Numbered from the stretch's first letter, positions 19,538 to 30,400 are shown. The stretch is DNA of 64,000 nucleotides from Thermogutta terrifontis (GCF_002277955.1 NZ_CP018477.1:2997206-3061205), one strand, 5' to 3'. Notes: generated from the letters alone by a model not told the origin. Program-made: numbers and translations.

Positions 19538-20008
19538 ATGGATACAAATTCGCATGAGCGTTTCATGGAGCTCGCGCTTCGCGAGGCGGAGCAGGCATTT
19601 GAAGAAGACGAAGTCCCCATCGGTGCGGTGATTGTTCATGAAAACCGGGTCATTGCTTCAGCCCATAATCAAAGGGAGCGGCTGCGGGATCCGACCGCTC
19701 ATGCCGAGATGATCGCCATCACCCAGGCCGCGGAGGCACTCCGATCATGGCGGTTGGAAGGATGCACTCTCTATGTCACGATCGAGCCGTGTCCCATGTG
19801 TGCGGGGGCCATTTTGCAGGCAAGAATCCCTACGGTGGTCTATGGGGCGGATGACCCGAAGGCGGGCGCTGTGCGTTCACTCTATCAGCTTCTGGAAGAT
19901 TCCCGGCTGAACCATCGTTGCACAGTTATTCCTGGTGTCCTGGCGGACAAGTGCACGGAGATCATCCGACGGTTTTTTCAAAAACAGCGTGCGTTGGGCA
20001 AAAAATAG
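19538..20008 (+). CDS. tadA: tRNA-specific adenosine deaminase
   Basis: Zinc deaminase that converts A34 to inosine in the tRNA-Arg anticodon. HAE (His55, Glu57) provides the first zinc ligand and the proton shuttle, and PCPMC (Cys85, Cys88) provides the other ligands. The stretch [20 protein letters not shown] is typical of TadA. The ATG at 19538 gives a normal 156-residue protein. Frames starting at 19460 (TTG) or 19532 add a non-conserved tail, and no start has a strong ribosome site. Confidence 0.93.
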   Translation: MDTNSHERFMELALREAEQAFEEDEVPIGAVIVHENRVIASAHNQRERLRDPTAHAEMIAITQAAEALRSWRLEGCTLYVTIEPCPMCAGAILQARIPTVVYGADDPKAGAVRSLYQLLEDSRLNHRCTVIPGVLADKCTEIIRRFFQKQRALGKK

Positions 20009-20088
20009 TTCAAAATCGCCGAAACACCCGAACCTTTGCAGTGGAAAACCTGCCCGTGGGTTGTTCTCAATTTTGCAGGAGGTGAGCT

Positions 20089-21480
20089 ATGATGTTCGAG
20101 CAAACTGGCAAAAACCCGTTGATTTCGCGCACCACGCGTCGTGAGTTTCTCCGCAACGGTGCAGCAGCGACAACCATCGGGGGATGGACGCTGCTTCCTC
20201 ACGCAGCTTCCGTGGCCGAAACTCCAGCCAACGAACGAGTCGTACTCGCGATTGTGGGTTGTGGTGGTCGTGGGAGCGCTCTGGCCGGCGGGTTCCTCCA
20301 ACGCGGTGATTGCCGCATCGCCTATGTCTGTGATCCTTTTCTGCCCCGCGCGGAAGCACTGGCGAAAACGGTGGCCCAAACTCAAGGGACGGCTCCCAAA
20401 GTCGTTGATGATCTCCGCAAAGCCCTTGACGACAATACTGTGGATGCCATCGTGTCGGCCACACCCGATCACTGGCATGCGCTGAGCACTGTCTGGGCGT
20501 GCCAGGCAGGCAAGGATGTGTATGTCGAAAAGCCGGTGTCCCACAGTATCTGGGAAGCCCGCAAGATGGTGGAGGCAGCTCGTAAGTATCAGCGGGTGGT
20601 CCAAATTGGCACTCAGAATCGGAGCGCTCCCTACAATTTTGATGCAAAGGAGTACATCAGCTCGGGAAAACTGGGACGCATTCACTTGTGCCGGATCTTC
20701 AATCAGAAGTTCTGGGGAAATTTCCCGCCCAAGCCGGACAGCGATCCGCCGCCGGGTCTCAATTGGGACATCTGGAATGGCCCCGCGCCCGAGGCCCGAT
20801 ATAACTTCAACTATCAATACAACTGGCATCATTTCTGGCGGTATTCCGGTGGCGATATTGCCAACGATGCCAGCCATCAGATCGATCTTGCCCGGTGGTT
20901 GTTGGGCGTCGGCTGTCCCAGGACGGTGTACTCCGTTGGCGGGCGCTTTGATAGCGAGGGCGCAGCGGAGACACCAGACACACAGATTGCCGTGTATGAG
21001 TACGATGGACTGTTGGTAACTTTTGAACTGACCCTCTACACCCCGTACATGCTGAAAATCGACCCGGAAATCCGAGACAACGATCTGTTTCCTTACTGGC
21101 CGCAGTGTGCCACCCGAATCGAAATCTACGGCACAGAAGGCGTCATGTATGTTGGTCGTCACGGAGGGGGCTGGCAGGTCTTCGAACGGCCGAAATCCCG
21201 TCAACCGGTGGTCACAGCCCAGCGGTATGGGCGATTTCCGGATCCGGAACACAAGGCCAACTTCATCGAATGCATCAAGGCCCGCAAGCTGCCCAACGCG
21301 GATGTGGAAGAAGGCTACCGCAGCGGCCTTCTCATTCACTACGCAAACATTAGCCTTCGACTGGGGGGCGTGAAGATTGTCCTTGATCCTCAGAAGGAGC
21401 TTCCAGTTGAACCTGCCGAAGCCCATTCGCTCATAAAACGCGAGTACCGCCCGCCGTACGTGATCCCCGAAAACGTGTGA
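20089..21480 (+). CDS. Tat-exported Gfo/Idh/MocA-family oxidoreductase
   Basis: 463-residue oxidoreductase with a twin-arginine leader (TTRREFLRNGAAATTIGG), so it is probably folded with its cofactor and moved across the inner membrane. The Rossmann motif is VLAIVGCGGRGSAL, and the family EKP motif is VYVEKPVSHS. GGDIANDASHQIDLARWLLG carries the usual catalytic-region Asp and His. AGGAGG sits 6 nt before the ATG. Exported members of this family are numerous in planctomycetes and are linked to sugar processing. The substrate is unknown. Confidence 0.88.
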   Translation: MMFEQTGKNPLISRTTRREFLRNGAAATTIGGWTLLPHAASVAETPANERVVLAIVGCGGRGSALAGGFLQRGDCRIAYVCDPFLPRAEALAKTVAQTQGTAPKVVDDLRKALDDNTVDAIVSATPDHWHALSTVWACQAGKDVYVEKPVSHSIWEARKMVEAARKYQRVVQIGTQNRSAPYNFDAKEYISSGKLGRIHLCRIFNQKFWGNFPPKPDSDPPPGLNWDIWNGPAPEARYNFNYQYNWHHFWRYSGGDIANDASHQIDLARWLLGVGCPRTVYSVGGRFDSEGAAETPDTQIAVYEYDGLLVTFELTLYTPYMLKIDPEIRDNDLFPYWPQCATRIEIYGTEGVMYVGRHGGGWQVFERPKSRQPVVTAQRYGRFPDPEHKANFIECIKARKLPNADVEEGYRSGLLIHYANISLRLGGVKIVLDPQKELPVEPAEAHSLIKREYRPPYVIPENV

Positions 21481-21616
21481 TTTGAAACCCCGCTCTGCAT
21501 CGCGATTGCCAATGGGCGAGCCACGGCGGTGGACCGTTTCTCACCCATAACCTATTATGGGGATGAGAGGAGTTTTCCAAATGGAATGTCCGAAAACATA
21601 TGGTCCTACCTCGATC

Positions 21617-21640
21617 CTTGACGGTGGGCCCTCCGTCAAG
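21617..21640. other. Perfect 8-bp hairpin between genes
   Basis: CTTGACGG and CCGTCAAG flank an 8-nt loop (TGGGCCCT). There is no T-run, so this is a weak terminator candidate at best. It could equally be a structured leader of the phosphatase gene 42 bp downstream. Confidence 0.4.
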
Positions 21641-21681
21641 CTTCCGAGATCTTTCCTCAACGGCTGAGTTGGCCAAAATCC

Positions 21682-22176
21682 ATGGTCATCGATCAAATCC
21701 TCGATAACTTATTCGTGGGTTCGTGTCCGGTCGACTACAACGATGTCGAATCCCTCAAACGGGCTGGCATCACGGCCGTGTTGAACCTCCAGACGGACGA
21801 GGATATCGCCTCCCGAGATATTCACCGGTCAGCCCTTGAAACGGCGTACAGGCGGGCAGGTATCCAGGAAATTAGGGAACCGATTCGCGATTTCGATTAC
21901 GACCACCTCAGGGCGCGGCTTCCGGAGGCGGTGGCAGAATTACGGCGGTTGCTCCAGAACGGTCACAAAGTTTTCGTCCACTGCACCGCCGGGATGAACC
22001 GCTCCCCCACGGTCGTGATCGCCTATATGCACTGGGTGCTTGGATGGGACCTGTACCAGGCGGAATCCCACGTTTACGCCCGGCACTACTGCTACCCGCT
22101 TACCGCCGCCATCGCATCCCAGCCGGTCCCCACGTTTGACGAAAGCCCAAGCGACCCGGCGTGTGAATCGCCCTGA
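21682..22176 (+). CDS. Dual-specificity protein phosphatase
   Basis: 164-residue cysteine phosphatase. The signature HCTAGMNRS places the nucleophile at Cys101 and the phosphate-binding Arg at 107. Asp70 or Asp72 in the RDFDYD loop is the likely general acid. The compact single-domain size and ILDNLFVGSCP start resemble archaeal and bacterial DUSP/laforin-like enzymes. It would remove phosphate from Ser/Thr/Tyr or from another phosphorylated substrate. It is convergent with the topoisomerase gene, and no kinase is adjacent. Confidence 0.85.
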   Translation: MVIDQILDNLFVGSCPVDYNDVESLKRAGITAVLNLQTDEDIASRDIHRSALETAYRRAGIQEIREPIRDFDYDHLRARLPEAVAELRRLLQNGHKVFVHCTAGMNRSPTVVIAYMHWVLGWDLYQAESHVYARHYCYPLTAAIASQPVPTFDESPSDPACESP

Positions 22177-22229
22177 GGAGGCTTCTCGCCGAACTCGAAA
22201 ACGGGCCACGTGAAACTCCTGGGCAAGAA

Positions 22230-24332
22230 TTAGAACATCTGCAACTGCACCGGGGAATTCTTCTTCCCAGAAATCACTGTCTGCGCTGGTTCTTCGTTTT
22301 CCGGATTGACAATGATGACGGCCCCGTCAAATTCCTCCGGCGTCGGATCGTCACGGACGGGACGTCCATGCTCGTCCAGCTTCAGGTCGGCCTCAGCCGT
22401 CACGCGTTTGGCAACTTCCATGAGGTCTCGATACACTTCGTCACGGTCCACGCCTCTCATCACGGAGACGGCATTCGCCACTTCCTTGAGATAACGGAGA
22501 AAGATGTTCCGTCGTTCGCCCTGCTGACGGACCCGCAGACGTCGTCGCAGGTACATTCCCAGACGTCTGCCAACTGCTTGAAATGCCAGCCGTAATTCTT
22601 TCTGGATTTCCGGATAGGCCGCGATGGCTTCCTTGGACTCGCTGGTGAACGGCACCCATACGCTGGCAAAGTGCACGAGGAGCGTCACCGGGCCCGTCGG
22701 CAGGGAATTGCGAGACTGGCTCAACCCGTAGGGTCGCCAATTCGTGCTCATGACCGTCTGCGTGATGGCACAGGCTCCGGCCTGGAAGAGAAGCGGTACG
22801 CGGTTGGCGTAGCGGAGGACAGTCATGGTTTGTCCCTCCGTGAGGTTAACGCTTTGCAGCGCCTCACAGAGTTGCTGACGCTCCCGGGCCTTGAGTTTGG
22901 CAGGAGACATGCGCGCCTTCAGCCGTGCCTGCTGAAGAATCTTGTCCGCACCCTCGGGACCAATGCCATCGAACGTTGTCGTCAAGAACTGCCGGAGTGT
23001 TCGCGCATCCGTCTCGGCAAGCAGCTCCTCCAGAGTCTCCAGTGAGACGCGGTAAGTGGCGGGCGCTCCACCGTACGCCAGGCCGACTTCCACCTGGAAC
23101 GGATTCCCGCGATACACGGCCGGGGGACGTGTGACGGCCGTGTAAAACTCGCCGGGCACCAGTTGCCGCAGTCCCCGCAGAATGAGCTCCTCTCCAATCG
23201 GTGACAGGCAATCGGTGGCGGGCGATTGAATCTTGGTGGTTTGCAGGGCTTGAAAAAGCGCCTCGGCTTCGTGACGACCGACTCGCCGCGGATTGGCACG
23301 GCTGCTCAGCCCCGCGGTTTCGAGAATTTTTTGGGCAACCGCCGGACTGACCCGTGAGAAAGACTCCGTGAGAAAACCGCTCAAGGTGTTCGCTTTGGTG
23401 TCCTTGAGCATCGTCACCAGCCAGCCCAATTCCACCCCGTAAGGGTGAGGTTTGATTTCTTTGGGCTCGGGTGGCAACTGTTCGGCAACACGCGGGAAAT
23501 CACGAGTTTTTCCCTCGGGGTCCTGGTAGTGAAGCGTCACATGGGGATTAGCTATGGCCGTCTGGAAGAGGTACTCATCGACACTTCCCCGCCCTCGCTG
23601 GTATTTGGCCTCAAGTTCGATGGCCACCAGCGTCCCGTGTTCCACATCATTCCAGGGCAGGCCGAACGGCTGAAGAAACTCACCAATATTCTCGTTCGCC
23701 GGGATATCGACGCCGTCCCCTTTGCCGTTGACGATTTCCGGTCGGTTGTTCTTGGTGTCAATCTGAATTTGATAGAAATGGGCAGGCTTCCTCGGGCCGG
23801 TTTTGGAAACGATGCTCACCGGCTTCCCGGTGGTCAAAAGGCCGTACATCCCGGCCGCACTGATACCGATCCCCTGCTGTCCGCGACTTTGCCGAAGCCG
23901 GTGGAATTTCGAGCCGTAGAGCAGTTTTCCAAAAATGAGGGGTATTTGCTTTTTGACGATGCCTGGCCCGTTATCCTGCACGATAACGCGGTAGCGGCTC
24001 TCTCCGGTGGGATCGATGCGGACCCACACCTCGGGCAGGACGCCGGCCTCTTCGCACGCATCCAGGGCGTTATCCACGGCTTCTTTGACGGCCGTCAACA
24101 GCGCCTTGCGGGGATTGTCGAACCCCAGCAGGTGGCGGTTTTTGGCGAAGAATTCGCTGACGGAGATCTCGCGCTGTTTGGCAGCGAGGCTCTCGGCACT
24201 CACCCGCCGACGCGGTTGGCCGTTTCCACCCACCGCGGACGAAGCCTCGGACTGACCTGCCTGACGCGATTTTTCAATAGTTTGAGGACTCTGCTGGTCT
24301 TGTTTTGCGGTAGAAACTCCCATCGCGATCAC
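22230..24332 (-). CDS. top6B: DNA topoisomerase VI subunit B
   Basis: ATPase subunit of type IIB topoisomerase. The GHKL fold is clear: [10 protein letters not shown] (Glu84, Asn88), DNGPG (120-124) and [12 protein letters not shown] (150-161). [33 protein letters not shown] (in two parts, 396-418) and the ANRVPLLFQ transducer motif follow. Residues 320-368 are the H2TH segment. A second, similar segment lies at 449-497, between LAYGG and [10 protein letters not shown], where archaeal proteins are short. The start is GTG at 24332 or ATG at 24323. No Spo11-like A subunit is next to it, so it is either encoded elsewhere or missing. The enzyme is common in archaea and plants and rare in bacteria. 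Confidence 0.93.
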   Translation of the reverse strand: MIAMGVSTAKQDQQSPQTIEKSRQAGQSEASSAVGGNGQPRRRVSAESLAAKQREISVSEFFAKNRHLLGFDNPRKALLTAVKEAVDNALDACEEAGVLPEVWVRIDPTGESRYRVIVQDNGPGIVKKQIPLIFGKLLYGSKFHRLRQSRGQQGIGISAAGMYGLLTTGKPVSIVSKTGPRKPAHFYQIQIDTKNNRPEIVNGKGDGVDIPANENIGEFLQPFGLPWNDVEHGTLVAIELEAKYQRGRGSVDEYLFQTAIANPHVTLHYQDPEGKTRDFPRVAEQLPPEPKEIKPHPYGVELGWLVTMLKDTKANTLSGFLTESFSRVSPAVAQKILETAGLSSRANPRRVGRHEAEALFQALQTTKIQSPATDCLSPIGEELILRGLRQLVPGEFYTAVTRPPAVYRGNPFQVEVGLAYGGAPATYRVSLETLEELLAETDARTLRQFLTTTFDGIGPEGADKILQQARLKARMSPAKLKARERQQLCEALQSVNLTEGQTMTVLRYANRVPLLFQAGACAITQTVMSTNWRPYGLSQSRNSLPTGPVTLLVHFASVWVPFTSESKEAIAAYPEIQKELRLAFQAVGRRLGMYLRRRLRVRQQGERRNIFLRYLKEVANAVSVMRGVDRDEVYRDLMEVAKRVTAEADLKLDEHGRPVRDDPTPEEFDGAVIIVNPENEEPAQTVISGKKNSPVQLQMF

Positions 24333-24588
24333 ACGTCCGTGTTGAAGCCAAAAACAGGAAAGAAATTCGCATTATAGCGATCGTAACGAGCTATGCCCAC
24401 AGGAGAGGTGTTTCACAGGCGCCACAATATCGTGAGCCCCCTCGAACTCCTTTTATAAAGTCTCACTGTTTTTGTCCAGAGTGGCCGAATCCTCTATAAA
24501 GGAGGCCCCATCCGCAGATGGCGTCGGCAGGCGGGTTTTCAGGCTGTTTCACGATGACACGGACGGACCAATGGCAGAAAGGATACGA

Positions 24589-24951
24589 ATGATGAAACGC
24601 GGAGAGAGAAACCGACAGACTATGTTGCGTTGGGTGCTGGGCGTGGCGCTGGGTCTGGCCATGGGAATGTTTTTGGGCCTGGCCCCCGCTGTGGCCCATG
24701 ACCGCGGCCATTCCGATGCCCGTAATCACAGGGCGGGGGATCTGTTCCCCAGCTACTGGGCACCGGCGGCACCGGGGGAGATTTCTGCCCCTCTTTATGT
24801 CGCTCCGGTCCCCACGCCTCCTTACGTCGGCCATACCTGGGTCACCTACCAGCCCCTTTATCCCCATGAGTTCCTCTATCCCCATCGAAAGGTGTTTGTC
24901 AGGAACAACCCTCAGGGAGGTTGGACGCGGGTGAGTGTCTGCTGGTGGTGA
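24589..24951 (+). CDS. Small secreted Tyr/Pro-rich protein
   Basis: About 120 residues, unknown function. AGAAAGGA lies upstream of the ATG at 24589. After a basic start, a long hydrophobic run (MLRWVLGVALGLAMGMFLGL) ends at AVAHD, a typical signal-peptide cleavage pattern. The mature protein is rich in Tyr, Pro, His and Trp (SYWAPAAPGEISAPLYVAP) and has one Cys near the end. It pairs with the similar small secreted gene at 25094. Such proteins are frequent in planctomycetes, where they may sit in the envelope; that role is a guess. Confidence 0.62.
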   Translation: MMKRGERNRQTMLRWVLGVALGLAMGMFLGLAPAVAHDRGHSDARNHRAGDLFPSYWAPAAPGEISAPLYVAPVPTPPYVGHTWVTYQPLYPHEFLYPHRKVFVRNNPQGGWTRVSVCWW

Positions 24952-25093
24952 AGCGCGGAAGCCGTCGCCTCGTATCGTCATTTGCCGGAAGATCACCGAG
25001 GTAACCAACGAGCCGAATTGACCGGGTTCACACGAATCCTTTTCCACATGCTCGAAGAAGGAACGTCAGCTTACGTCAACGAGGACAAAAACC

Positions 25094-25471
25094 ATGAACA
25101 CGAAGTTAACCATGACGATCGGTGTGGCGATAGCCCTCACAATGGGCCTTGCAGCCAGCCAGCTTCTCGCCGGGGAAAACACGTTCTTTGGGAAAAGGGC
25201 CGCCCGACGCGCCATGTGCACCCCATGGTATGGGGACTACTACAACGGCGCGTGGGGTGCCCCCGTCGCGGTGGTCGTTCCCCCCACTGCAGAATTTCAG
25301 ACCCATTGGGGTTGGGGAGTGGGAAACATGCGCGTGACGACCATTGATCACCAGTACAGCCGCAACTGGCCGGGACCTGCGATGGGCGGTGCCGTGCCGC
25401 TCCGTCCCACCCCGGCCTGGCCGCAGGACACGGACCAATTCGGATATTACTACATCCGCGGTCCGTGGTGA
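25094..25471 (+). CDS. Small secreted Tyr/Trp/Gly-rich protein
   Basis: 125 residues, unknown function. MNTKLTMTIGVAIALTMG starts a clear signal peptide ending near LLAGE. The mature part is short and aromatic, with WYGDYYNGAWGAP, HWGWGVGN and a YYYIRGPW terminus. It lies 142 bp after the other small secreted gene and ahead of a strong terminator, so the two probably form one unit. No catalytic motif is present. Confidence 0.65.
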   Translation: MNTKLTMTIGVAIALTMGLAASQLLAGENTFFGKRAARRAMCTPWYGDYYNGAWGAPVAVVVPPTAEFQTHWGWGVGNMRVTTIDHQYSRNWPGPAMGGAVPLRPTPAWPQDTDQFGYYYIRGPW

Positions 25472-25502
25472 GCCTTCCGCGTGCCCGACATGACAGCCTC
25501 CG

Positions 25503-25533
25503 CCCCCTGGGTTGTCGCCCAGGGGGTCTTTTT
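25503..25533 (+). terminator. Rho-independent terminator
   Basis: A 9-bp perfect stem (CCCCCTGGG / CCCAGGGGG) with a 6-nt loop is followed by TCTTTTT. It ends the small secreted protein transcript and lies between it and the convergent hydrogenase operon. Confidence 0.88.
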
Positions 25534-25577
25534 ATGACAACGGAAATCGGGCGATCGCCTGAAACTCCCCGCCGAAT

Positions 25578-27350
25578 TCAGTTCGCTTCGCGCGTGAAAT
25601 AGTGGGTATGGAGCAGGCGGTGAGACATTTCGCCCAACGGTTGTCCCAGGAATTCCGCATAGAGTTGCTGAATCTGCGGGTTCAGATGGGACTTGCGAAT
25701 GGCCTTGTGTTCATCCTCTTTCTTGAGCGCAGCGATTCGGGCAAGGCGAACACGGTGGTCCGTGTAACGGGGCTGACCGCCACCGCCGATGCAGCCGCCG
25801 GGACACGCCATCACCTCCACAAAGTGATATTCCCTCTCCCCCTTCTCGATCGCCCGAATTAACCGTTCCGCATTGGCCAGACCGTGGGCCACAGCAACGC
25901 GGAGGGTGATTCCTTCGAGAAAGCTCCACTCCGGCTTGAGCTGTGTGAGCGGGATCTCGGCCTCCTTGATTCCCTCCAGTCCGGTCAAATTGGGAACGTG
26001 AAGGTCGGGAGTGGGAAGCTCGCGGCCGGTGATCAATTCGTAAACCGTTCGCAAGGCGGCTTCCATGACTCCACCGGTATGTCCGAAAATATCGCCGGCA
26101 CCGCTGGACAGGCCCATTGGAGCGTCCATCTGTTCATCGGGGAGCGAAGCGAAGTCGATACCGGCCACACGGATCATTCTCGCCAGTTCCCGGGTGGTGA
26201 GGACCGCGTCCACGTCACGAGTTCCGCTGGCCGTCATTTCTGGCCGGGCGGCCTCAAACTTCTTGGCCGTGCAGGGCATCACAGAAACGACGAAGATGTC
26301 GTCCGGCCGCTTGCCCAGTTTGTTCGCGTAATACGTTTTGGCCACGGCGCCGAACATCTGTTGCGGCGATTTGCAGGTTGATAGATTCCCCAGAAGTTCG
26401 TGATGGAAAAACTCCATGTACTGGATCCATCCTGGGGAACAACTCGTGAACATGGGAAGTGGCGCATCCGCGCCTTCGACAAACTTTTTCCGCAACCGCG
26501 TGAGAAACTCGGTTCCCTCCTCCATGATGGTGAGATCGGCGGCAAAGTTGGTGTCAAACACCGCATCGAATCCGAGACGCCGCAGGGCCGCCACCATCTT
26601 TCCGGTGACGAGTGTGCCGGGCGGATAGCCAAAGCACTCCCCCAATGCAGCGCGAATGGCAGGAGCCGTCTGCACGATCACGAAGTTATCGGGATTGTCC
26701 AGTGCTGCCCAAACCATTTCCACGTGGTCGCGCTCGGAAATCGCGCCGACCGGGCAGATCGCCGCGCACTGTCCGCATTGCACACAGGCCACCGTGGCAA
26801 GATCCCGCCCCAGCGCGGGACCAATGACGGTGTGAAATCCGCGGAATTGCGGGAAGAGCGCGCCCACATTCTGAATTTCATTGCACACGCTCACACACCG
26901 GCGACACTTGATGCACTTGCCGCTGTCCCGCACGAGAGCCGGCGTTGAGACATCGAGCCGCTTGCGTGCCCGTTCGCCGCGGTAGCTGATCTCCCGAATC
27001 CCCAGCTCGGCGGCAAGAGATTGCAGCTCACAGTTTCCGTTGCGATCGCACGTCTGGCACTCTCCGTTGTGTTCTGAAAGAAGCAACTCCACCACGGCGG
27101 TGCGTGCTCGACGAACCCGCGATGTATTGGTGTAAATGCGCATTCCTTCCCACACCCTGGTGGCGCAAGAAGCCACCAGATTGCGGACTCCCTCCACTTC
27201 CACGACGCAGACGCGGCAAGCCCCGACGGGTTTGAGACTTTCCACGAAACAGAGCGTCGGTATCCGGATTCCGGCCTTCTTGGCGGCGCAAAGGATTGTC
27301 GTGCCTTCCGGCACTTCCATCTCGTGATCGTTGATGGCGATTCGGACCAT
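25578..27350 (-). CDS. hydA: [FeFe]-hydrogenase catalytic subunit
   Basis: About 590-residue H2-activating subunit of a soluble NuoEF-type hydrogenase. Numbered from the ATG at 27350: [2Fe-2S] Cys34/45/48/62; His94 with Cys98/101/107 for an N-terminal [4Fe-4S]; two ferredoxin clusters at Cys146/149/152/156 and 189/192/195/199; H-cluster ligands Cys304 (TSCSPGW), Cys360 (MPCTAKK), Cys516 and Cys520 (ACPGGCIGGGGQP). Ser305 occupies the position that is the proton-transfer Cys in CpI. A longer start at 27425 would abut the preceding gene's stop. No HydE, HydF or HydG maturase is in the window. Confidence 0.94.
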   Translation of the reverse strand: MVRIAINDHEMEVPEGTTILCAAKKAGIRIPTLCFVESLKPVGACRVCVVEVEGVRNLVASCATRVWEGMRIYTNTSRVRRARTAVVELLLSEHNGECQTCDRNGNCELQSLAAELGIREISYRGERARKRLDVSTPALVRDSGKCIKCRRCVSVCNEIQNVGALFPQFRGFHTVIGPALGRDLATVACVQCGQCAAICPVGAISERDHVEMVWAALDNPDNFVIVQTAPAIRAALGECFGYPPGTLVTGKMVAALRRLGFDAVFDTNFAADLTIMEEGTEFLTRLRKKFVEGADAPLPMFTSCSPGWIQYMEFFHHELLGNLSTCKSPQQMFGAVAKTYYANKLGKRPDDIFVVSVMPCTAKKFEAARPEMTASGTRDVDAVLTTRELARMIRVAGIDFASLPDEQMDAPMGLSSGAGDIFGHTGGVMEAALRTVYELITGRELPTPDLHVPNLTGLEGIKEAEIPLTQLKPEWSFLEGITLRVAVAHGLANAERLIRAIEKGEREYHFVEVMACPGGCIGGGGQPRYTDHRVRLARIAALKKEDEHKAIRKSHLNPQIQQLYAEFLGQPLGEMSHRLLHTHYFTREAN

Positions 27351-27425
27351 GGTTGCCGATTTCTGGCTGGTTGCTTCACTCACTGCGCTGGAATGCATGG
27401 CTCGTCCTACCGGAATGCGCCTCAA

Positions 27426-30400
27426 TCAAATTTCGCCTAATTGGTGTAAAACCACCTGATGCATATTGCGTTTCCCATAATCGCACCGCAGGCAGCGCCG
27501 CGCCTGACGGATGGCCACGGGCTCCGGCCAGGGCAGTTCCACTTCGTCGAAGTTGTGGCGACGTCTTTCGACCGGCAGCAGCCGGAGGGGCTCGCGAGGG
27601 GTGGGCTCCGGCTCGGCATCGGGATCAAAGGACGTTTCCACAGGATGGGGTTCCCGCCAGAAAGCGTGGTTTTCTCCTGTGAGGAACATGTCGATCCCCA
27701 CCGCCGCCCGTTCTCCGGCAGCGACAGCCTCCACCACGGACGCCGGTCCCGTCACGGCATCTCCGCCGGCAAAAATCCACCGCTGCGACGTCTGCCCGGT
27801 CACCGGATCCACATCGATGAACCCCCGACTGTTCCTGCGGAGTTCAACATCACCACAAAGGGTATCCAGGTCGAGAGTCTGCCCCACCGCGACGAGAATG
27901 TGATCTGCCGGAATACAGAAGGCTTCACCGGCTTCTTTGGGGCGGCGACGTCCGGAGCGGTCAAACTCACCCAACTGAACGGGAACACACTTGAGGCCCA
28001 CCACGCGTCCCCCTTCGGTGAGGACCTCCACGGGTGCCGTCAGGAGCTGGAGGCGCACGCCCTCGGCCTCGGCCTCCGTGATCTCCTCCTCATAAGCCGG
28101 CATAGCTTCGCGATTTCGCCGATAAACGACCACGACGCTTTCGGCCCCCAGACGGATGGCGGTGCGGGCTGCATCAATCGCGGAGTTGCCCCCGCCAACA
28201 ATCACCACCCGGCGCCCCACAGGCACCGATCCGCGGATGTTGTATGTCCGCAAGAAACTGAGCGCGTCTTCCACGCCCTGGGCATTTTCCCCGGGAATAT
28301 TGAGTTTGGCCCCCTGAGGAGCACCCACGCCCAGAAAGACCGCGTCGTAGCCCTGGGCCCGCAAACTGCTGAGTGTGAAATCTCGGCCGAGGGCCATGCC
28401 CGTGATGATCTCCACCCCCATCTGCTCGATCATGCGGACCTCTCGGGCAACGACCTCCCTGGGCAACCGATAGGCCGGGATGGCCTGGACCAGCATACCG
28501 CCCGGCCGCTGTTCTGCCTCGAAAACCTCCGGTCGGTAGCCCAGTCGGGCCAGAAAATATGCGCAGGTAAGTCCAGCGGGCCCCGCCCCGATGATGGCGA
28601 TTTTTTTCTTAGCATTTTTGGGATTTTCTCGGATTTCCGGAACTTGCAGCGTCACCTCCTGATCGACCATGAACCGTTTGATCGCGCGGATGGCCACCGG
28701 AGCGTCCAATGAGGCACGGCGGCACTTGTCCTCACACGTGTGGAAACACACCCGCGAGCAGACAGCGGCAAAGGGATTCCGTTCGCGATGGAGACGAATC
28801 GCTTCGGCGTAACGCCGCTCGGCCACGAGGGCGACAAAGCCGGGAATATCCACATTGGCAGGGCACGCGCTTTCACAGGGAGCCGCCACCATCGCCGAGC
28901 AAACTCCCGCCCGACAGTGCTTGTCGCGGATATGCTCCACGTACTCCGCGCCAAAGTGCCGAATGGTGGAAAGGACCGGGTTGGACGCCGTCTGCCCCAG
29001 GCCACACAACGATGTTTCTTTGACCATCTCGCCCAGTTCGATGAGGCGTTCCACATCGTCCTCTTGTCCCTGGCCGTTGCAGATCCGCTCCATGATTTCC
29101 AGCATCCGCTTGGTACCCACGCGGCACGGCACGCATTTGCCGCAGGATTCGTCCTGGACAAACTCCAGGAAGTATCGGGCGACATCGACCATACAACTGT
29201 CGTCGTCCATGACGATCAGCCCGCCGGAGCCCATGATGGCCCCGAGTTCCGCCAGGGACTCGTAATCCAGGGGAACGTTCAGATGCTGGCGGGGTACACA
29301 CCCGCCGGAAGGCCCGCCAATCTGCGCGGCCTTGAACGGCTTGCCGGAGGCCGTGCCGCCGCCGATGTCGTAGATCAAATCCCCAAGCGGCATGCCGATC
29401 GGGACTTCCACGAGGCCCGCATGTTTGATCCCACCGGCCAGGGCGAACACTTTCGTGCCGCGGCTTTTTGGCGTACCCCACTGCGCGTACCACTCACCTC
29501 CGCGGAGCACAATCACGGGGATATTGGCCAGTGTTTCCACGTTGTTCAGCACGGTGGGATGGTCCCACAGACCTTTTTCCACGGGAAACGGCGGCCGGGG
29601 ACGCGGCTCTCCCCGATTACCCTCGATCGAGGTCAAAAGAGCGGTTTCTTCCCCGCATACAAAAGCCCCCGAACCCATGCGGATTTCGATGTCGAAGTCA
29701 AAGCCCAAACCCAGAATGTTCTTGCCCAGCAGGCCCGCTTCTCTGGCCTGCGCGATGGCGATTTGAAGGCGTTCCACGGCCAGGGGATATTCCGCCCGCA
29801 CGTAAACAAAGCCCCGGGACGCCCCGATCGTCGCGGCAGCAATGGCGATCCCCTCGATGACACTGTGGGGATCACCTTCCAGGACACTGCGATCCATGAA
29901 GGCCCCGGGATCTCCCTCGTCGGCATTGCAGACCACATATTTGATGGGGTCCGCCTGTCGCCGGGCCGCATCCCATTTTCTCCAGGTGGGAAACCCGGCC
30001 CCTCCCCGACCGCGAAGCCCGGACTGTCGCAACGTCTCGATCACCTCGTCGGGATTCCGGTGCTGAAGCACTTTCGCCAGCGCCTGGTATCCGTCCCGCT
30101 CGATGTAGTCTTCAATCCGCGTGGGATCGATCTCCCCGCAGTTGCGAAGGACGATTTTTACCTGCCGTTTGAAGAAATCGATCTCCTCCATTCGCGCCAC
30201 GTGCCTGCCATCCGGCCGACGATGCGTGAGGCGCTCGACAATCTTTCCCTGCAGGAAATGCTCGCGAACAAGCTGGGCGGTGTCTTCCGGACGAACGTGC
30301 TCGTAAACAATATCCTCAACCATCAGAACGGGTCCGCCAAAACAAGGCCCCATGCAGCCCGTCCCGATGATCCGCCACTGTTCGCCGATCCCCATTTCCG

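Noticed and set aside
19978-21426. Minus-strand open frame of 482 codons
   Set aside because: Opposite the Tat-exported Gfo/Idh gene, whose motifs are clear; no independent support.
27459-28712. Plus-strand open frame of 417 codons
   Set aside because: Antisense shadow of the GltD-like part of the hydrogenase subunit.
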